Assembly (NCBI RefSeq): GCF_030936135.1
Contig: NC_082603.1
Coordinates: forward strand, 27,556,880 to 27,620,879
Direction: 5' to 3'
Length of the DNA stretch: 64,000 nt
Source of the DNA: Gavia stellata
Taxonomy: Eukaryota; Chordata; Aves; Gaviiformes; Gaviidae
The notes beneath the pieces are model-generated. The model did not search any database, had not been told where the DNA came from, and saw only the letters and a list, made by a program, of their open reading frames with translations. The position numbers and the translations under genes are program-made. This document shows, in pieces, positions 61,879-64,000 of the stretch (its first letter is position 1; every line of letters starts with the position of its first letter).

Positions 61879-64000
61879 AGCAGAGACTAAAGGTAAATTA
61901 CTGCTATTTGATGCATGAGCAAGTTTTACATTAACCATCCCACAGTGCTCAGGCTTCAGGCAAAATGACTTATGCAAGCAGTTAAAGTGGGGATCATCTT
62001 GTTTGCTTCTTGTTTTCATAGGCAGATGCTGCATAGAACCACAGACAGGAGGAAACAATCCCTTTCCCCCCACACCTGGTTGCAGATCCCCGAGGTGGTC
62101 ATGAAGTAATACACTAGACAAAAGGGGTCCTCCAGTTTCCACTTTCAGGGAAAATAATTACCTAAAAATGCTTGGATACAGGCAGTATTTCTGTGCTTGT
62201 ATCCAGGAAACAAAGTCAGCAATGTCATGGTATGAACCGGCCATGGACCAGTGTACAAACTCAAGGTTGGGATTAAAGCTGTAGCCCTCCAAACCTTTAG
62301 CACTGACCCCCCTGCTGTCCTGGGAAAATATACTGTTCTTTAATTGTGTTGTATTCAGGACCTGAAACGGTGATTTTAGCACTGAACTGGAAGGATGGTA
62401 GATTACCTAAAGGAGGTCAGCAGTAACTCCAGGGGCTCTTCTCTCCTCACTAGCCACGATTCCTCCTTCAGCTTACCCTGAGCCCAACACTAGGCAGGTG
62501 CTGCACATCAGAGCTGCCACAGAGACCTTGCAGGCACAGGAACTAGACCTTCTTGAAGACTCAGTTGCCTAAAATGAAGCTGAATAACCTGCGAATGCAT
62601 TGAAAAATAATATCCTAGACAACATGTCCATGGGGTGAATCTCCTGCTCATGTGAAATGTCAGCGCTGGGTCTGCCTGTTACAGAGCAGCGCCTGCTTAT
62701 CATCTACAGGGTGATGTCCAGCTGGGACAAATGCAGTCGGTGCCGTTATCCACAGCTGTATTATGGGGGCTGAGGACTCCTTTATTTGCCTATTTTGAAC
62801 TGATGCCTACCCACGCTCGAGTAACCACATACTTCTCCAGGGCACTGCCCCAAATGGTCATCGTAATGGCCATTTCAGGAGTGCTGATGCAGTAGCTGAG
62901 GTGGGTGCATAACCTGGGGAATCTAAATACACCTCTGCATCCGACACCCAGCAGTCCAGGAAAATAAACCGTTGCTGGGTTGTTTTATGTGCATGCGTGC
63001 ATGTTCTGCTTTATCAATAGCTATCTGCGGATGTTTCCATTAGAGGAAAATTCCAGAAATGCAGTGTCCCAGGGGCTTCCAGCAGCGCCTGTGAAGACGC
63101 TAGCTTCTAAATGAAGCTTTTATTACCCGCCCACTTACATAAGACACATCAAAACAAGTGAGCATGAGACATCAGGTTCAGGCATCACTGTGAGATCTGT
63201 TTAACATTTATTTATTTATTTAAAGGGGAGGTCGAACTGATGTGACTCAGTCTTTAGCTCTAGTTCTGCCAAAAGCCAGCCACCAGCTCTGCTAGCACTG
63301 CAGTCAAGCCCAGTTCTAGTGGTTGAGGATGACTCCTGACACTGCTTTTCGCTCCAGTGATCTGGTCCCACTTTTCCAGTTCCCACTGCTGTGCCTGGGG
63401 ATGGTTACATGGATCTATCCCTTCTGTTTCGGGGTCTATCCTGATACGCTCATTGCGATCCTAATACCATATGTGCTGCGGGCATCTATATTCTTCTGCC
63501 CAACAGTACAGCACAGCCTGAACAGCTGGTGTTCACGGCTGTTGTCTGCATGGACAGGGATAGTTGGTTGTGTGAAACAGCACCGGCTGTTTCACGGCTG
63601 CCGCAGTACCCAGTAAGCTCCCCTTCAGCCTGCCAACACTGACGGACGAGACTAACCGTACGTGCATGAAAGTTCAGAAAGTTGGAGACAGCTTAAACTT
63701 TATCAATTCGAGGGAGGGCAGCATTGCTTTGAAAGTGGTTTGTGGCTGTTACTGGAATTTGGGCATGGCTGGGGGTAGTTTGGTTTCTGCAGATGTGAAC
63801 TCAAAGCAGCGGCAAAGGTTAAGAGTTCAAAGTAGTCTGAGAAAGCGAGAAAGAAGGGGAGAGGGCTGTCAAACATTTAAGGGATTGAGAAGACTAACAT
63901 GGCTTGATCTCATAGTTTCTTTCATTTACTCGGCACTTTAAAGACGTAAAGTGGTAATTGGACTCAGTAAATTCTCTAGGACATTTTGTCAGTGCCAATC
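61879..64000. other. Intergenic sequence to window end
   Basis: No gene or named repeat is recognised. A perfect hairpin lies at 63572-63595. Short ORFs near 63323-63941 lack support. Confidence 0.6.
63572..63595. repeat. Perfect 10-bp inverted repeat (hairpin)
   Basis: GTGAAACAGC and GCTGTTTCAC flank the 4-nt loop ACCG. Confidence 0.9.

Overview
This is vertebrate, almost certainly avian, nuclear DNA. It has short exons with GT/AG splice sites separated by kilobase introns, an avian CR1 LINE 3' end, very old CR1 and MIR-like relics, and a 596-bp solo LTR of a family I recognise from bird (probably neoavian) genomes. There are no bacterial-type genes, operons, rRNA or tRNA genes, or CRISPR arrays. 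Almost all open reading frames over 60 codons are chance frames in introns or intergenic DNA.

Region 1 (1-23,463, minus strand) holds the first ten coding exons of SPATA6, the spermatogenesis-associated protein needed to build the sperm head-tail connecting piece. I assembled the exons by hand from splice sites, phase and protein similarity. They are 23463-23416, 17687-17550, 16005-15957, 15066-15025, 13654-13530, 9008-8928, 5698-5420, 3786-3699, 2388-2348 and 621-449. They join in frame into 1,064 nt (354 codons plus 2 nt). The last part of the gene, about 120-130 residues judging by the human protein, lies beyond the low-coordinate edge. Intron 6 carries the antisense solo LTR with a 5-bp target duplication. 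Intron 1 carries an ancient CR1.

Region 2 (about 23,165-24,000) is the SPATA6 CpG-island promoter. Within 400 bp upstream of the ATG it has a GGGGT repeat, a near-perfect RFX X-box, an ETS core, a palindromic NRF1 site and four copies of a ZNF143/THAP11-like motif. An RFX site fits a gene of the sperm flagellar apparatus.

Region 3 (about 24,000-64,000) has no gene that I can support. It contains a CR1 3' end, older CR1 fragments, MIR-like SINE relics, simple repeats, two perfect hairpins, and several AT-rich, homeodomain-site-rich blocks that look like candidate conserved non-coding elements. In mammals the neighbour on this side is AGBL4 (same strand, 3' end toward SPATA6). I looked for its last exons and did not find them, so this stretch is probably the SPATA6-AGBL4 intergenic interval.

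I see no undescribed multi-gene system. The most useful observations are the promoter architecture and the complete exon model.
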